7,443 nt of DNA from JANNWF01 sp038205755 (GTDB lineage Bacteria > Pseudomonadota > Gammaproteobacteria > Xanthomonadales > Xanthomonadaceae), in contig JBBRBN010000120.1 in NCBI GenBank assembly GCA_038205755.1, positions 1-7,443 of the forward strand. Direction: 5' to 3'. Below, one piece after another: positions 5,828 through 7,443 of the stretch. The notes below the pieces were generated by a model that saw nothing but the letters and a program-made list of their open reading frames with translations, was not told the DNA's origin and did no database searches. Numbering within the stretch: position 1 is the first letter of the stretch; the number at the start of each line of letters is the position of its first letter. Both the position numbers and the translations under genes were made by a program.

Positions 5828-6628
5828 ATGAAGCTGCGTGTACTCATCGTCGACGATGAGCCACTGGCCCGCCGTGGCCTGCGCCTGCGTCTGGCGGACG
5901 CTGCCGATGTGGAAATTGTCGGCGAATGCGCGCATGGCGCCGAGGCGCTGGCCGCGTTGGCCGAAACCGAATGCGACCTGATGCTGCTCGACATCCAGAT
6001 GCCTGGAATGGACGGCTTCGCGACGCTGGCGGCGGTGCCCGCAGACCGGCGGCCTCTGGTGGTGTTTGTCACCGCATTTGACCAGCATGCGCTTCGCGCG
6101 TTCGACGCCGCGGCGCTCGACTATCTGCTCAAGCCGGTGGAGCCATTGCGACTGGCGATGTGCCTGCAGCGGGTGCGCGACACCCTCAGCGCAAACCGAG
6201 CGGAGCAGCATCGCGAACGGCTGCTGCAGCTGCTGCGACAGGTGTCCGGGCAACCGGCGATGGCGCTTGCCGAGGCACTGGAGGCGCGCGCTACGGCCCT
6301 GAATCAACCCGAGGTACTGGCCATCCGCGACGGCCAACGAACGGTTCGCGTTCCGGTCCGAAGCATCCGCTGGATTGAGGCTGCCGGCGACTACATGTGC
6401 GTCAATACCGACACCGAAACCCACGTGCTCCGCTCTACCCTGAGCGAGATGGAGTCGCAGCTGGACCCACGACGCTTCCAGCGCGTGCACCGCTCGCGCA
6501 TCGTCAATCTGGACCGGGTGCGGGCACTGCGGCCACACATCAACGGCGAGTTTTTCCTCGAGCTCGACAGCGGTCACGAAATCAAGCTCAGCCGCAGCTA
6601 TCGTGACAAGGTGGAGCTGCTGCGCTGA
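5828..6628 (+). CDS. LytTR-family response regulator (DNA-binding)
   Basis: Cytoplasmic transcription regulator, presumed partner of the kinase just upstream. Residues 1-120 form a receiver domain: acidic pair Asp9/Asp10, phospho-acceptor Asp55 in LMLLDIQMPGMDG, Thr82, Tyr99 and Lys102 in DYLLKP, so all key residues are present. A linker with helix-forming sequence (about 120-160) leads to a LytTR domain at about 163-266 (RSIRWIEAAGDYMCVN, then RFQRVHRSRIVNLDRV), which binds DNA through beta strands rather than a helix-turn-helix. The 266-residue length is normal. The ATG at 5828 is 60 bases after the kinase stop and in the same frame. No clear Shine-Dalgarno precedes it, so translation may be coupled or re-initiated. 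Type is AlgR/LytR-like; target genes cannot be read from the window. Confidence 0.93.
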   Translation: MKLRVLIVDDEPLARRGLRLRLADAADVEIVGECAHGAEALAALAETECDLMLLDIQMPGMDGFATLAAVPADRRPLVVFVTAFDQHALRAFDAAALDYLLKPVEPLRLAMCLQRVRDTLSANRAEQHRERLLQLLRQVSGQPAMALAEALEARATALNQPEVLAIRDGQRTVRVPVRSIRWIEAAGDYMCVNTDTETHVLRSTLSEMESQLDPRRFQRVHRSRIVNLDRVRALRPHINGEFFLELDSGHEIKLSRSYRDKVELLR

Positions 6629-6828
6629 GCCAAGGTACGTTGGCCAAAAGCGCGGCGCCGATCAGCGATCACTGCGCACCCGCCTCTCGTCGCATAACCT
6701 GCCTGGTCAGAATGGCTACCTGGCCGCTTCGAATCGGCATCTTGATCGGACGCTTACCGCTCTTGCCCGGCTCGGCGCTTTCGCTGTGATGCGATACGCC
6801 TATTGACTGCGCGACGGCCGGACACACC

Positions 6829-6850
6829 GTAGAGCGGCGCTTGCTCCGCT
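6829..6850 (+). repeat. Solitary REP palindrome, GTAG type
   Basis: GTAG head (6829-6832), arm AGCGGCGC, loop TT, arm GCTCCGCT: 7 of 8 stem pairs, with one mismatch (C where A would pair). It is the same family as the REPs at 1954-2407 but has no inverted partner nearby. It lies 200 bases after the regulator stop, the usual extragenic position for a REP. Confidence 0.72.
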
Positions 6851-6962
6851 GACTCGCCAGCGACACCGCCTGCACGATTTCCGCCACGCTGACGCGGAGA
6901 CACACGATCAACCGGCACCGTCGGCAATCCTCAACACACAGTCGACGACACCCACAACCGAG

Positions 6963-6992
6963 GGCGCCCGCCGGGTTGCCCCGGCGGGCGCC
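6963..6992 (-). terminator. Strong hairpin, probable terminator between convergent genes
   Basis: A perfect 13-bp stem, GGCGCCCGCCGGG (6963-6975) and CCCGGCGGGCGCC (6980-6992), with loop TTGC. It starts 28 bases past the stop of the minus-strand gene. No proper T-run follows on either strand; on the minus strand the next bases are CTCGGTTGTGGG. It may therefore be a Rho-assisted or mRNA 3'-end-protecting hairpin. It could serve both converging genes. Confidence 0.6.
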
Positions 6993-7020
6993 ATGACTCA
7001 ACCGCTATGAAAGCCGGCGA

Positions 7021-7443
7021 TCAGCTCTGGCGACGGACCACAAAGACACCCGCCATCAGACCCATCAGCGCGATCAGCAGGCCAAGCGCCCACGGGTTGC
7101 TGACCGGGATGAAGGCCGGCGGCGGCAGGACCGATGCACCGGTCAGGCTCACTACCACGCTCTGTCCCGCACCGCTGGCGGTCAAGCTGCCGATGAACGC
7201 ACCGATGCCGCCGGCATTGAACACCACGCCAACCGTGCAGGAAGCGCCTGCCACCAGCGCGAACGGTGCCGTTCCGCAGGTGCCGCCCGACCTTGAGAAC
7301 GGTCCGCTGAAGACCAGCGAATCAATGGTGCCCGGCCCATCGCCGGTATTGCTCAGGGTCACAAACTGCACGGCGCCAGTCGAACCGGTGTTGACGTTGC
7401 CAAAGGCAAGCGAAGCGGCACCAAAAGCGAACTCCGGATCGCT
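7021..7443 (-). CDS. Secreted/anchored protein with choice-of-anchor D-like repeat and IPTL-CTERM-like tail (C-terminal part)
   Basis: Partial: the frame stays open to the window edge, so only the last 140 residues are seen; an internal GTG at 7371 is not its start. The visible part contains an Ig-like beta-sandwich repeat: LAFGNVNTGSTGAVQFVTLS, then TCGTAPFALVAGASCTVGVV with two Cys likely to form a disulfide, as in choice-of-anchor D domains. The last 29 residues (7021-7110) are the sorting signal: IPVSNPW, a hydrophobic stretch ALGLLIALMGLMAGVFVV, then RRQS. This matches the IPTL-CTERM pattern (IPTL-like motif, membrane helix, basic end) of exported proteobacterial surface proteins. A signal peptide is expected upstream, outside the window. 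Its function beyond surface location is unknown. A Pro-rich linker (VLPPPAF) joins the two parts. Confidence 0.82.
   Translation of the reverse strand, partial: SDPEFAFGAASLAFGNVNTGSTGAVQFVTLSNTGDGPGTIDSLVFSGPFSRSGGTCGTAPFALVAGASCTVGVVFNAGGIGAFIGSLTASGAGQSVVVSLTGASVLPPPAFIPVSNPWALGLLIALMGLMAGVFVVRRQS

Larger units (their letters stand above)
6629..7020. other. Non-coding region between convergent genes
   Basis: It lies between the regulator (+) and the IPTL protein gene (-). It contains one solitary REP and one strong hairpin, both listed separately. A minus-strand open frame (6669-7001) runs through both elements, has no recognisable family and a Cys/Arg-rich composition typical of chance frames, so I do not call it a gene. 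Confidence 0.6.

Noticed and set aside
4694..6628. Naming the pair algZ/algR
   Set aside because: Domain architecture fits, but the same architecture is shared by many LytS/LytTR pairs and the usual hemC/hemD neighbours are absent, so a specific symbol is not justified.
6669..7001. A 110-codon minus-strand gene
   Set aside because: It runs through a REP and the strong hairpin, has an Arg/Cys/Ser-rich product with no family, and lies just after the stop of a convergent gene.

Overview
The window looks like chromosomal DNA of a high-GC Gram-negative bacterium. The best guess is a gammaproteobacterium of the Xanthomonadales/Lysobacterales group. Evidence for this is GC-rich third codon positions throughout, short palindromes with a GTAG head like the REP elements known from Stenotrophomonas, an IPTL-type C-terminal sorting signal, and a LytS/LytTR two-component pair. 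The taxonomic call is an inference from these traits, not a database match.

Layout, left to right. Bases 1-203 are a leader that may hold the last codons of an upstream gene. At 204-1877 (+) lies a wax ester synthase/diacylglycerol acyltransferase (WS/DGAT) with an intact HHxxxDG motif and an unusual Lys/Arg/Ala-rich tail. Its last 13 codons and stop lie inside a repeat. Bases 1834-2559 are a nested repeat block: a composite unit present twice, an internal 86-bp tandem duplication, and at least six full or partial REP palindromes, four of them in two inverted pairs (REPIN-like). About 170 unique bases with a likely promoter follow. At 2731-4509 (+) is an MsbA-related ABC exporter half-transporter with every nucleotide-binding motif intact. 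After a 184-bp gap come a membrane sensor kinase of the LytS/His_kinase family (4694-5767, TTG start) and its LytTR response regulator (5828-6628). They form a tight pair in the same reading frame, separated by one TAG and 20 open codons. Bases 6629-7020 are non-coding, with a solitary REP and a strong hairpin, probably the terminator between convergent genes. From 7443 down to 7021 (-) runs the C-terminal part of a secreted or anchored protein with an Ig-like choice-of-anchor D type repeat and an IPTL-CTERM-like tail; it continues beyond the window.

How the genes relate. The kinase and regulator almost certainly work together. The ABC exporter just upstream on the same strand could be co-expressed with them or be their target, but no sequence feature proves it. 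The WS/DGAT gene (storage lipid synthesis) is separated by the repeat block and is probably its own transcription unit. The IPTL gene is convergent and independent.

I did not find a clear new multi-gene system. The most interesting material is the REP-rich composite repeat and the way it supplies the 3' end of the WS/DGAT reading frame.
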